From: Edaphobacter sp.
GTDB taxonomy: Bacteria > Acidobacteriota > Terriglobia > Terriglobales > Acidobacteriaceae
NCBI GenBank assembly: GCA_025462645.1
Contig: JAOAPB010000104.1
Coordinates: 44,180 to 108,179 of the forward strand
Length of the DNA: 64,000 bases
Direction of reading: 5' to 3'
Shown: positions 16,976 through 25,912 of the stretch, in pieces
Layout: every line of letters begins with the position of its first letter
Position numbering within the stretch: position 1 is the stretch's first letter
Program-made: the position numbers and the translations under genes
Notes under the pieces: model-generated
What the model was told of the DNA's origin: nothing
Seen by the model: the letters and a program-made list of their open reading frames with translations, nothing else
Databases searched by the model: none

Positions 16976-17412
16976 GAAGCCTTCCCCTTCGCCACACACC
17001 TCTCGCACTGGCAGACTCGCCGCAGGTACTCCCACGAGTAAATTCCGCTCTCGTGCCCATCGGTCCATTTGAACTTCAAGGCATACTTGCCGACAGGAAT
17101 CACCTCCAGCGGCCGCACCGGAGCCTCATACATCACCAGCAACGACTGCGGCTTCGGCTTGGGGACTCCTGCTGGCCGACCGCTCTTATCCCGATCCTCA
17201 TGGCACGTCGCGCACGGACACGCATTCCGCAGCCACGCAAAATTCCATGTGCTGTGATGCCCATCCTTCCAATCGATCTCGACGCCCGTGCCCTCCGTCT
17301 TCATCACGCGCACCTTCTTCGGAGTTACCGCATCCTCCGGCAGTCGCTCCTCCTCGCCCGACTCACGCTGCGCCTGCTCTGCACTTACAATCCGAATTCC
17401 CTCGTGGCTCAT
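16972..17412 (-). CDS. DUF971 (GBBH-like N-terminal domain) protein
   Basis: 146 aa. After about 35 variable residues, the DUF971 domain runs VEIDWKDGHHSTWNFAWLRN ... KWTDGHESGIYSWEYLR. Two Cys clusters, CPCATC and CQCERC, are positioned to bind one metal ion, probably zinc. Free-standing members occur in many bacteria and are sometimes linked to Fe-S cluster metabolism. The ATG overlaps the stop of the frame upstream as ATGA, and its own stop overlaps the next start as TTGA, so translation of the operon is coupled. Confidence 0.87.
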   Translation of the reverse strand: MSHEGIRIVSAEQAQRESGEEERLPEDAVTPKKVRVMKTEGTGVEIDWKDGHHSTWNFAWLRNACPCATCHEDRDKSGRPAGVPKPKPQSLLVMYEAPVRPLEVIPVGKYALKFKWTDGHESGIYSWEYLRRVCQCERCVAKGKAS

Positions 17413-17694
17413 ATCTCTCGAACCTCCTTCCCGGCCTCTCGCTCAAACGAAGCTTCAATACAAGAATGCTTATCGATAGCATCACCAGCGTCACTGCATT
17501 TGCTGCCGCTACCGGCCTGGAGTGCGACAGCACGCCATAGATCACCCATAATGCCGTCCCCGTCGAGGAGATCGAAAGTATCCCGAGTGATATATCCCTC
17601 GCCGAGTGCAGCTTCACCACGCGAATCAACTGCGGCAGAAAAGAGATCGTCGTACACGTAATCGATGAAGTTGATTGCGTCTTGTTGCATCATC
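17363..17694 (-). pseudogene. SemiSWEET (MtN3)-like sugar transporter, apparently frameshifted
   Basis: One frame encodes TTISFLPQLIRVVKLHSARD, then ISLGILSISSTGTALWVIYG and a third helix (AVTLVMLSISILVLKL). That is the three-helix SemiSWEET pattern with its PQ and W-YG motifs. This frame has no ATG/GTG upstream of the first helix: a TGA precedes it at once. The well-placed ATG at 17694, overlapping the TauE stop as ATGA, opens a different frame (MMQQDAINFIDYV...) that would supply the expected N-terminus and then diverges. A one-base insertion or two-base deletion near 17655-17665 would explain this. The ATG frame ends at 17409, coupled to DUF971. Confidence 0.55.
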
Positions 17695-18469
17695 CGTTTC
17701 TCCAGAAGAAGTACGCCGCCATGACACAACCGGTGATCACCACGATCGTTCGCAGCACATTCGCATTCATCCGCCGCGCGTACTGTGCTCCAACATAGCC
17801 CCCAGCGCCCGCGAATACCATTGAGATCAGGCAGTAGCGCCAGATCACTGCTCCGCTCAGCACAAATGTCAGCACGGCGCAGAGGTTCGACAGGCAGGCC
17901 GCCAGCACCTTCAGCGAGTTCAGCTCATTCATCTCCTCCACGCCAAACAGAGCCAATACGCTCATAATCAAAAATCCTGCACCCGCCCCGAAATACCCGA
18001 TGTAGAAGCACACCGGCAGCAGTACGAAGAACAGTGGTACGATCGCCGGCGCCTTTTTTACATGCGGTTCAGCCGATCGTCGCCGTAGCCAGCGCGATAC
18101 CGGCCCACTGATCCCGAACAGCAGGGAAGCAACCAGTAGCAGCCACGGAACCATATGCAGAAACGTGATCTGCCGCGTGTTCAGCAGTAACACAGCTCCA
18201 CTTACCCCGCCCAGTACCGAAGCAGTGCAGATCACTGGCAGCAGATCTCGCCTCATGTCGTCCCGCAACGCTGCCACCGAGGTCAATTGCCCCGGCCATA
18301 AAGCCACGGTATTCGTCGCATTTGCTTGGATCGGCAGCACTCCGACTGCCAGCATCGCCGGAAACGAGAGAAACGACCCGCCTCCAGCCATAGCATTCAT
18401 CACGCCCGCGATCAATGAGGCCACAACCAACCACACGTAGTGCCAATGCGAGTTAAAAGTTGAAGTCAT
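17690..18469 (-). CDS. TauE/SafE-family membrane permease
   Basis: 259 aa with about eight hydrophobic segments. The N-terminal repeat carries GVMNAMAGGGSFLSFPAMLA and ATNTVALWPGQLTS, and the second half FGAGAGFLIMSVLALFG: the twin motifs of the TauE/SafE (sulfite or organosulfur exporter) family. Substrate not predictable. GGAAGTTGG lies just before the ATG. First gene of the coupled minus-strand run ending in DUF3050. Confidence 0.87.
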   Translation of the reverse strand: MTSTFNSHWHYVWLVVASLIAGVMNAMAGGGSFLSFPAMLAVGVLPIQANATNTVALWPGQLTSVAALRDDMRRDLLPVICTASVLGGVSGAVLLLNTRQITFLHMVPWLLLVASLLFGISGPVSRWLRRRSAEPHVKKAPAIVPLFFVLLPVCFYIGYFGAGAGFLIMSVLALFGVEEMNELNSLKVLAACLSNLCAVLTFVLSGAVIWRYCLISMVFAGAGGYVGAQYARRMNANVLRTIVVITGCVMAAYFFWRNG

Positions 18470-18601
18470 CCAACTTCCATTCTACCGATTCAGGTGAAAC
18501 GGTCTGGCTCGGCCCTCCGCGGATCTCACGGATGTAGCGGATGAGAGGCCAAGAGAAAGAGCGAGCCTCTTTCTGACCCTTAGAATCACCGAGCCAATTT
18601 C

Positions 18602-19411
18602 TCAAATCTCGCTCCTGAGATCTGTGTAATCTATGGCCGTCTTAACCGGCATCTCCGGAGTAGCAGCAATTAGCGTTCGTGTGTACTCATGTGCAGGAGC
18701 ATGACAGACCTGCTCACACTCACCTAGCTCCACCAGCCGTCCCCGCTGCATCACAGCCACACGATCACACAAATACCGAATCAGCGGCATCGAGTGCGAG
18801 ATAAACAGATAAGTTAATCCATATCTCTTCTGCAAATCCCGCAACAGATTCACCACTTGCGCTCCAACGCTCACATCAAGCGCGCTCACCGGTTCATCCA
18901 GCACTAGAAACTCCGGTCTCAGCGCCAGCGCCCTCGCAATATTGATCCTCTGCCGCTGCCCTCCACTGAACTCATGCGGATATCGCTCCAGTGCCGACTC
19001 ATCTAGTCCAACCTCCTGCAACATCGTTATCAGTTGAGCCCTGCCTCCCCATTGTCGCTTTCGATGTATAGCAAATGGCTCCGCCAGAATCTCCCTCACC
19101 GACATCCTCGGATTCAGCGCCGCATACGGGTCCTGAAACACGATCTGCATCCTTCGCCGCATCGATCTCATTTCGCTCGAGCTTGCAGCCAGCAGATCCA
19201 CTCCCTCATAGAGCACCTCGCCCGCAGTCGGCTCCACCAGTCGCAAAAGCATCCGAGCCACAGTGCTCTTGCCGCTTCCTGACTCGCCAACCAGCCCTAG
19301 CGTCTCGCCCCGCCTGATCGCAAACGAGACATCGTTCACAACGCGAGCCCCCGCGCCATACTCCTTCACCAATCCCCGAGCCTCCACCAGCACCGTCTCA
19401 TCCATCGGCAT
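18602..19411 (-). CDS. OppF/DppF-type ABC transporter ATP-binding protein
   Basis: 269 aa ATPase of the peptide/nickel transporter class. Walker A GESGSGKST (about residue 40), Q-loop FQDPYAALNPRMSV, signature FSGGQRQRINIARAL, Walker B FLVLDEPVSALD and switch FISHSMPLI are all present. The ALNPRM Q-loop and the length identify the OppF/DppF branch. No permease, second ATPase or binding protein lies near it, so partners must be encoded elsewhere or the gene is an orphan. An 8-bp-arm hairpin at 18554-18574 downstream could end the transcript. Confidence 0.9.
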   Translation of the reverse strand: MPMDETVLVEARGLVKEYGAGARVVNDVSFAIRRGETLGLVGESGSGKSTVARMLLRLVEPTAGEVLYEGVDLLAASSSEMRSMRRRMQIVFQDPYAALNPRMSVREILAEPFAIHRKRQWGGRAQLITMLQEVGLDESALERYPHEFSGGQRQRINIARALALRPEFLVLDEPVSALDVSVGAQVVNLLRDLQKRYGLTYLFISHSMPLIRYLCDRVAVMQRGRLVELGECEQVCHAPAHEYTRTLIAATPEMPVKTAIDYTDLRSEI

Positions 19412-19459
19412 AGTCGGATGCTACCATCCAAAAAGGAGCGAATCTTGACGTTGCAGGTC

Positions 19460-19735
19460 ATGAACCTCACCAGGAAGACTGCCCTCGTTACTGGCGCCAG
19501 CGCCGGAATAGGCTGGGCTACCGCCGACGCTGAACTCCGCAAGCACGGCATTAAGGTTGGAGCCATCTGCCCGGGGGAGTAAAAACCGAGTTCGCCCTCG
19601 GCGCGGGCGCACCGAAGAGATGGTACGCAGCTCCCACTGGATGGATCCCGCAGAGGTAGCCGAAACCATCGTCTTCGCCTGCCTTCAGCCATCCAACGTC
19701 GCATTCCCCAGATGACCATCCGCCACATGGGCTAA
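19460..19735 (+). pseudogene. remnant of a short-chain dehydrogenase gene
   Basis: The ATG at 19460 begins MNLTRKTALVTGASAGIGWA, the normal SDR cofactor-binding start. About 15 residues later the frame jumps to the region after the active site (HGIKVGAICPGE), then a TAA. In the next frame it resumes VKTEFALG, and in a third frame EEMVRSSHWMDPAEVAETIV, the normal SDR C-terminus. So the whole middle, including the YxxxK active site, is deleted and two frameshifts follow. It cannot make a working enzyme. Confidence 0.75.
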
Positions 19736-19741
19736 CCGCCG

Positions 19742-21592
19742 CTATCCGAGCTTTGGATGCGCCAGATGAAAGCCTGTAGTCTCCTGATAAGCCCGCGCCA
19801 AAGCCGCAACCTGAGCATCCGAGTACAACGCACCTAGAAACGTCAGCGAAACTGGAGTACCAGGCCCTCCCACGTTCTCCCGCGCTCCATCGGTATCATT
19901 GTCTGGCTTTGGAGCATCATCCCCTCGCACTCCATTTGGTACCACCACCGCCGGATGCCCTGTCAGATTCGTAGCCGACAACTGCGCTCCCCCGGAAGGT
20001 GTCACGATTACGTCCACCTCGGCAAATACCTTTGCCATCGCCTCCATCGCCAGCGTTCGTGCTCGCTGTGCCTGTATATAGTCCACCGCCGAGTAGAACC
20101 GTGCCACCCGAAACTGATTAGGCCAATCAAAGGCCTTCTGCCCCGTCAGCAGCCGGTCCCGCCCACTCCGTGTCAGTTCGTCAAATGCCGCTGCCGCCTC
20201 CGCCTCCAGCACTGGCGTGATATCCCCGAAGTGGTATCCCTTCGGCATCTTTACCGGGATCAGCTTTACTCCCATATTCCGCAGCGTATTCAGCGCTCTT
20301 ACCCCATAGTTCGCGTCGTAGGTCTGCCTCTCAAAATCTCTCTTTTTCTCAGCCGTAGCATTCGCAGGCAAGGTTGGCGCATCAAACTCATTCTTTAGAT
20401 ACCCCACCCGTAACTTTTTCCAGTCGAACTCCGCATCCCAGTTGAACACTGCATCCTTCACGCTCCGGTCATGCCCATCCGGGCCATAGATCGCGCTCAT
20501 CACCAGCGCGCAATCCTCCACCGCTCGGCAGATCGGACCAATCTTGTCCATCGTCCAGCTCAGTGCCATGGCTCCTGTCCGCGGCACAAACCCAAACGTA
20601 GGGCGCAGCCCTGTGACTCCACACCGCGTACTCGGCGAAGCGATCGATCCTAGCGTCTCCGTCCCAATCGCAAACCCCACACATCCCGCGGCTACAGCGC
20701 TCGCACTTCCGGCCGAAGACCCGCTCGACCCCTGTCTTTTATTCCAGGGATTTCGCGTTCTCGCCCCGAACCAGAGATCTCCCTGCGCCAGCGCCCCCAT
20801 CGACAGCTTCGCCACCAGCACCGCCCCCGCAGCATCCAGTCGCTCCACCACCGTCGCATCGTAGTCGAAACTTTGCTCCTCAAACCCCGCCGCCCCCCAC
20901 GTCGTCCTGTATCCCTTCACTGCCAGCAGGTCCTTCGCTCCCCACGGAATCCCATGCAATGGTCCCTTGTATCTGCCCGTAGCAATCTCAGCATCTGCCG
21001 TCGCCGCACTAGCCAGCGCCCGCTCTTCCGTCAGCGTAATCACAAAATGCAGCTCAGGATCGTGCTGCTTCAGCCGACCCAGATACATCTTCGTCAACGC
21101 AACCGAAGTCACCTTCCGTGTCTTCACCAGCTCCGCCAATTCGCGCACCGAAGCAAACGCCAGCGCATCCGAATCCCCGACTGAAGCCAGCCGCGAAACA
21201 TCCGGAGCCGCACTCATCCTCATTGGCACCCTGGCCGTAGTCAGCGTCATCCCCGCAGGCACCGGATCGAACACAAACGCCGGAGCCACGCCGTTCGGGA
21301 TCTTCATACTCCGAATTACCACCACAGAATCCCTCTGCTGTTTCAACCCCTCCAGCATTATCGCCTTCTGCTCAGACGTCACAGTGACGCCGGCGATCGT
21401 CGCCGCCGCATTGATCATCTCCGGAGTAATCTTCTCAGGCTCAGGCCCCGCGGGAGCGCCGCCAGCGGCACTCTTCGACTGCGTAACCATCCCAAACAAA
21501 ACTCCGGGAAACAGGGTCTGCCCCAAACCCAACGCAGAACAAGCCTCAAGAAACCGCCGCCGATCTAACCCTGAAGAAACCTGGTCGCTCAT
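19742..21592 (-). CDS. amidase-signature family enzyme, probably Tat-exported
   Basis: 616 aa, longer than typical amidases (about 470) because of an N-terminal extension of about 150 residues. The N-terminus has a twin-arginine-like signal (DRRRFLEACSALGLGQTLFP). The amidase-signature triad is visible: Lys in GIPWGAKDLL (about residue 219), the Gly/Ser-rich QGSSGSSAGSASAVAAG with the cis-Ser, and the nucleophile region IGTETLGSIASPSTRCG. It hydrolyses an amide; the substrate is unknown. The last residues (YQETTGFHLAHPKL) match the usual C-terminus. Confidence 0.9.
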   Translation of the reverse strand: MSDQVSSGLDRRRFLEACSALGLGQTLFPGVLFGMVTQSKSAAGGAPAGPEPEKITPEMINAAATIAGVTVTSEQKAIMLEGLKQQRDSVVVIRSMKIPNGVAPAFVFDPVPAGMTLTTARVPMRMSAAPDVSRLASVGDSDALAFASVRELAELVKTRKVTSVALTKMYLGRLKQHDPELHFVITLTEERALASAATADAEIATGRYKGPLHGIPWGAKDLLAVKGYRTTWGAAGFEEQSFDYDATVVERLDAAGAVLVAKLSMGALAQGDLWFGARTRNPWNKRQGSSGSSAGSASAVAAGCVGFAIGTETLGSIASPSTRCGVTGLRPTFGFVPRTGAMALSWTMDKIGPICRAVEDCALVMSAIYGPDGHDRSVKDAVFNWDAEFDWKKLRVGYLKNEFDAPTLPANATAEKKRDFERQTYDANYGVRALNTLRNMGVKLIPVKMPKGYHFGDITPVLEAEAAAAFDELTRSGRDRLLTGQKAFDWPNQFRVARFYSAVDYIQAQRARTLAMEAMAKVFAEVDVIVTPSGGAQLSATNLTGHPAVVVPNGVRGDDAPKPDNDTDGARENVGGPGTPVSLTFLGALYSDAQVAALARAYQETTGFHLAHPKLG

Positions 21593-21659
21593 CCGGGGAT
21601 TATTGCATCCACTTCGCCACTCGTGAAAAGGAAAAGCGCACGAAGAAGCCCTCTCTATC

Positions 21660-21893
21660 GTGGAAGCCCTTGCCTACTACCTCATTCGCGCAGCTCTCGA
21701 CTTTCTATCGCCCTATGCGGTTGGAGAGAAGAAATGGGACTATCAGCAGATCGGGGGCTTTCATGGTGACGCCTTGTTGCATCAATTGCAGCGGGCTGCG
21801 ACCGAGTATCACGACCCAAATTATGCCGCTGCCGTTCGCCGGCTGGGCATGGAAAAAAGTGATTTGGAGACGATACTTCGCAAGCGGGACTAA
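21660..21893 (+). CDS. short protein of unknown function
   Basis: 77 aa from a GTG start, divergent from the amidase gene by 67 nt. The sequence is mixed alpha-helical (YYLIRAALDFLSPYAVGEKK, LHQLQRAATEYHDPNYAAAV) with natural-looking composition but no recognised domain. No strong ribosome site. Confidence 0.45.
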   Translation: MEALAYYLIRAALDFLSPYAVGEKKWDYQQIGGFHGDALLHQLQRAATEYHDPNYAAAVRRLGMEKSDLETILRKRD

Positions 21894-22030
21894 TACCCGG
21901 AAGGGTCCCATGATGATAAAAGTCGGGCGGAAGTCTGTCCTTCCGTAATTAGAACTTGCTTCTGGTTTGATTGCGCCGCATGTTGCTCTCCACCGGGTTT
22001 GTATTGATGCAAGCTCGGTGCCGGTTGGGT

Positions 22031-22783
22031 TCAGAGAAAGGCCATCCGGCTCGCTGTCTGCGCTCGCGCATTCGTTCCGTAGGCGAGCGACGCGTACCAC
22101 TCCCCGCGACCTTGCGGCGTCAGATCCAGGAAATTCCACACCGGCGCGAGCAAGTCGATGCCGCGCTCCTGGATATTCGGCGCCATCCTCGGGTGCGCGG
22201 TATAGAAGTGCCGGACAGTGTTGTCGGCATCTTTCGTGAAAACGGTGATGGAAGAATCCTGCCCGCCGTCGACTTCTTCGCTTCCCAGATCGTATTTAAA
22301 CGTATTCGAACCCGCGCTGAGCAAACGTAAATTGTTCCAGCCGCGTTCGCGGGCGTGACCGCGCAACGCTTTGGGATCCGCAGCCGCGACAACCGCAAAA
22401 TCGATGTTCTGGGCTATGTGCTGCGCCACACCGTTGGCTCCATCGATCCACATTGTGCACATCGGGCACGGCTTGACCTGCTTCTTGCCGTACATCAAGT
22501 GATAGATCACTAGCGGACGGCTTGCCGCCGTGAAAAGTTCGCTGAGCTTTACCGTGTGTATGGGCTCGTCGCCCGCATCGAGATCGACCGGCCCCTCGAG
22601 AAAGTCGTAATCCTGCAAGGCTGCACCCTGCGGCAACGCGCGCCGTAGCGCCGCCACTCTTTCGCGGTGCTCCATCAGGTCGATCTCCGCCAGGCGCAAC
22701 TCTTCGCGCTTCGCGAGATATTCTTCGGATTCATTCGTGAGATTCGTCTGACGATACGTTCCATATATAAATTCATGAGTCAT
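22031..22783 (-). CDS. DUF899 thioredoxin-like protein
   Basis: 250 aa from the ATG at 22783, which follows AGGAGGTG by 4 nt; the open frame extends 20 codons further upstream without a ribosome site. The thioredoxin-fold signature of the DUF899 family is present: VIYHLMYGKKQVKPCPMCTM with a CPMC redox-like pair and WIDGANG, and the end of the domain VWNFLDLTPQGRG. Members are predicted oxidoreductases of unknown substrate. It stands alone between a plus-strand small ORF and gyrB (82 nt to the gyrB stop). Confidence 0.85.
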   Translation of the reverse strand: MTHEFIYGTYRQTNLTNESEEYLAKREELRLAEIDLMEHRERVAALRRALPQGAALQDYDFLEGPVDLDAGDEPIHTVKLSELFTAASRPLVIYHLMYGKKQVKPCPMCTMWIDGANGVAQHIAQNIDFAVVAAADPKALRGHARERGWNNLRLLSAGSNTFKYDLGSEEVDGGQDSSITVFTKDADNTVRHFYTAHPRMAPNIQERGIDLLAPVWNFLDLTPQGRGEWYASLAYGTNARAQTASRMAFL

Positions 22784-22865
22784 GCAACACCTCCTCAACT
22801 GGCCGGCGCGACCGGCTAATCTCATTTGATTGGATGCGCTCATCGAGATCGGAAATGGAGTGAAA

Positions 22866-25502
22866 CTAGATATCCAGGTTCTTTACATCCAAAGCATTCT
22901 CTTCAATGAACTTTCGTCTGCTCTCCACATCCTCGCCCATCAAAGTCGTAAAGATCTCCTCACACGCTGCAATGTCTTCGAGTTTCACCTGCAGCAGCGT
23001 CCGGCGCTCCGGATCCATCGTCGTCTCCCAAAGCTGTGGAGCCGTCATCTCGCCCAGGCCCTTATACCGCTGGACTTGATACTCCTTCCGACCCTGCTCG
23101 ATCACATACTCGAACACCTCGCGAGCCGTCTTCTTCTCCACCGGATCCTGCCCAGCCTTATTGGCACGTTTGCTCGCCTTGGCCTCCAGCGCCGTCCCCG
23201 GAGCTGCAGCCGTCTGTGCCACGCCCTCCTCGGAGGCAGCCTCTTCAGCCTCATCCGCAGCATCGGCCTTTGAGGTCTTGGCCGCATATTCGATAAAGAA
23301 CGGCCCCACCAGCTGCTCACGGATCTGCGCATGCTTCGCCAGCATCTGCCGGCTCTCCGGCATCGTCGCCAGTGTCCAGTCAATCGGTCGCACCGCACCC
23401 TGGGCATCCGTAAAGCTCACCGAGTACGTGCGATGCTCCTCATCCAGCTGCACGTCGCTCACATTCTTGAACTGGTAGGTCTTCGACATCGCCACCAGCC
23501 GCTCGCGCATAGCCTCAAACTTCCCTGGCGACTCGAAGTCCACGCGCCGCGCCGAGTCCTTGCCCTCCTGCGCGAAGAGCTCTGCAAACGCCCGCGTCAC
23601 CTCTTCATTGCGCAGCCGCTTCTGCACCTTGTCGAAGAAGCCGAGGTAGTCGTTCAACTGTCCCATGAACTTCGTCAAGGCGGCGCCCTCTAGCTTCGCG
23701 CCACCATCGCCATAGCGAATGACCATGCCATCCGACGCGCGCTTCACCATCACCGAGACATACTCGCGGTCATCCTTGATGTATTGCTCGAACTTGCCCT
23801 TCTTGATGCGATACAGCGGCGGCTGCGCGATGTACACATGCCCACGTTTGATCAGCTCCGTCATATGGCGGAAGAAGAACGTCAGCAGCAGCGTGCGGAT
23901 GTGCGATCCGTCGACGTCGGCATCGGTCATCAGGATCAGCTTGCCGTACCGCAGCTTCGTCGCGTCGAAGTCGTCCTTGCCGATCCCGCAGCCCAGCGCC
24001 GTAATCATGGCGCGAATCTCTTCGTGCCCAAGCATCTTGTCGTAACGGGCCTTCTCGACGTTGAGGATCTTACCCTTCAGCGGAAGAATCGCCTGGAACT
24101 TCCGATCCCGCCCCTGCTTCGCGGTTCCGCCGGCGCTCTCACCCTCGACGAGATAAAGCTCGCAACGATCCGGCTGCCGCTCAGAGCAGTCCGCCAGCTT
24201 ACCCGGCAGACCACCGCCATCGAGCGCGCCCTTGCGCCTTGTCAGATCCCTTGCCTTACGTGCAGCCTCACGAGCTCGCGCCGCATCGATGGCCTTGTTG
24301 ATGATCTTCTTCGCTACCTGCGGATTCTGCTCGAGGAAGCCGCCCAGCCGCTCATTCACAAACGCCTGCACCGTCCCGGCGATATCCGAGTTCAGCTTGC
24401 CCTTCGTCTGTCCTTCAAACTGTGGCTGGCTCAGCTTCACGCTGATGACCACAACGAGACCCTCGCGCACATCATCGCCGCTCAGGTTTTCCTTCACGTC
24501 CTTGAACAGTCCCAGCGACTGCCCCGCAGCGTTGATCGTTCTCGTCAACGCCGTCTTGAAGCCCGAGAGGTGCGTTCCACCATCAACCGTGTTGATGTTG
24601 TTCGCAAACGTGAACACCGTCTCGGAGTAGGCGTCGTTGTACTGCAGCGCGATCTCCATGGCCACGTTGTCTCGCTCGGCCTCCATGTAGATCGGCTTCT
24701 CGTGCAGCACGGCCTTGCCCTTGTTGATGTGTTTGATGAACTCCGCGATTCCCCCGGCGTACTTGAACTCCTGGTGCTTGCTCTCACCCGTCTTCGTATC
24801 CGTTGTGCGCTCGTCCGTCAGGTGAATCTCCAGCCCCTTGTTCAGGAAGGCCAGTTCGCGCAGCCGCTGTGCCAGCGTGTCGTAGTTGAACTCGGTTACG
24901 GTGAAGATGCTCTTGTCCGGCAGGAAGTGAACCTTCGTCCCCTTGCGCTTGGTCGGCCCCATCTTGCGCAGCTTGCTGATCGGCGCGCCCTTCGAGTAGT
25001 CCTGCTCCCACGCAAAGTCATCGCGCCAGATCTCGACATCGAACTCTTCTGACAGCGCGTTCACGCAGCTCACGCCGACGCCGTGCAATCCACCCGAAAC
25101 CTTGTAGTTCGATGCATCGAACTTACCCCCGGCGTGGAGCATCGTCAGAACCACCTGCACCGCCGGCATCTTCTCCCCGTTGATCACCTTGTCGTCGACG
25201 GGAATTCCGCGTCCGTCGTCCACCACCGTAATCGAGTTATCGACATGAATCGTCACATCGATCCGCGTCGCGTGGCCGCCCAGCGCCTCGTCCACCGAGT
25301 TGTCCACGACCTCATAGACAAGGTGATGCAGCCCCTGCTCACCCGTCGAACCGATATACATCGCCGGTCGCAGACGCACTGCCGCCAAACCCTCGAGAAC
25401 CGTAATGTTCTCAGCCGAGTAGCCGCCGCCCTCTTTTTTGGGTGCAGCCTTCGTTTCCAGTTCCAAAAGGTCAGTATCGGTAGGGATTGCTGTCGTTGCC
25501 AT
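22866..25502 (-). CDS. gyrB: DNA gyrase subunit B
   Basis: 878 aa from the ATG at 25502 (CAGGAGTTAC just before it). Type IIA topoisomerase subunit that hydrolyses ATP to drive DNA supercoiling. GHKL ATPase motifs: YEVVDNSVDEAL, DDGRGIPVD and GLHGVGVSCVNALS. The TOPRIM has LVEGESAGGTAKQGRDR (usually EGDSAGG, here Glu) and DADVDGSHIRTLLLTFFFR, then the C-terminal QRYKGLGEMTAPQLWETTM. The Gram-negative-type insertion between these is present, with an extra acidic/Ala-rich stretch at about residues 740-785. gyrA is not in the window. Confidence 0.97.
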   Translation of the reverse strand: MATTAIPTDTDLLELETKAAPKKEGGGYSAENITVLEGLAAVRLRPAMYIGSTGEQGLHHLVYEVVDNSVDEALGGHATRIDVTIHVDNSITVVDDGRGIPVDDKVINGEKMPAVQVVLTMLHAGGKFDASNYKVSGGLHGVGVSCVNALSEEFDVEIWRDDFAWEQDYSKGAPISKLRKMGPTKRKGTKVHFLPDKSIFTVTEFNYDTLAQRLRELAFLNKGLEIHLTDERTTDTKTGESKHQEFKYAGGIAEFIKHINKGKAVLHEKPIYMEAERDNVAMEIALQYNDAYSETVFTFANNINTVDGGTHLSGFKTALTRTINAAGQSLGLFKDVKENLSGDDVREGLVVVISVKLSQPQFEGQTKGKLNSDIAGTVQAFVNERLGGFLEQNPQVAKKIINKAIDAARAREAARKARDLTRRKGALDGGGLPGKLADCSERQPDRCELYLVEGESAGGTAKQGRDRKFQAILPLKGKILNVEKARYDKMLGHEEIRAMITALGCGIGKDDFDATKLRYGKLILMTDADVDGSHIRTLLLTFFFRHMTELIKRGHVYIAQPPLYRIKKGKFEQYIKDDREYVSVMVKRASDGMVIRYGDGGAKLEGAALTKFMGQLNDYLGFFDKVQKRLRNEEVTRAFAELFAQEGKDSARRVDFESPGKFEAMRERLVAMSKTYQFKNVSDVQLDEEHRTYSVSFTDAQGAVRPIDWTLATMPESRQMLAKHAQIREQLVGPFFIEYAAKTSKADAADEAEEAASEEGVAQTAAAPGTALEAKASKRANKAGQDPVEKKTAREVFEYVIEQGRKEYQVQRYKGLGEMTAPQLWETTMDPERRTLLQVKLEDIAACEEIFTTLMGEDVESRRKFIEENALDVKNLDI

Positions 25503-25912
25503 GTAACTCCTGAAGTGCGGATGAAAACCCTGGTAACGTCGGAGCCCGCAATTCGCAAAAAGCCGCGTCAATCAAGCAGTTTGCATGCGTTAACCGAGGG
25601 TTTCTATAGTTAAAAGTATACCATGCGAAGGCTCCAGGAGATACCTGTCTCACCCACCCGGACTCGCCCTCGGTACCTCCTGAGAATCCCTTCCTTTTCA
25701 ATAGTTTGCTCCCCTGTGTCCGTTCAGCGCAGAGCGGTGTTTTTGACGCTGCACATCGAGCCTTCTGGGCCCGCCCCTAACCTCGCCCGGAATGCCAGTA
25801 AAAGCCGATTCTGAAGGAATTACCTAAGATGGCTCTCTGGTCCGCATCGGTTCTCATCGTTCGTCCTTTCATGATTGTGTCGCTGGTTTGTGCTACCTTT
25901 TTCTCAGGACCC
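25503..25912. other. gyrB / acyltransferase divergent intergenic region
   Basis: 410 nt between two divergent genes. It must hold the gyrB promoter and leader and the promoter of the acyltransferase. I see no repeat copy, hairpin terminator or RNA gene. An alternative upstream ATG for the acyltransferase lies at 25829. Confidence 0.4.

Noticed and set aside
17409..17694. The ATG-coupled frame as a real 95-aa protein
   Set aside because: Beyond the first 13 residues it has no hydrophobic or domain pattern, while another frame gives clear SemiSWEET helices; coupling alone does not make it convincing.
18554..18574. Hairpin after the OppF-type gene as a proper terminator
   Set aside because: Arms are AT/GA-rich and there is no T-tract; mentioned only as a possibility in the gene entry.
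23784..25052. 422-codon plus-strand open frame
   Set aside because: Antisense to gyrB, which has all its motifs.
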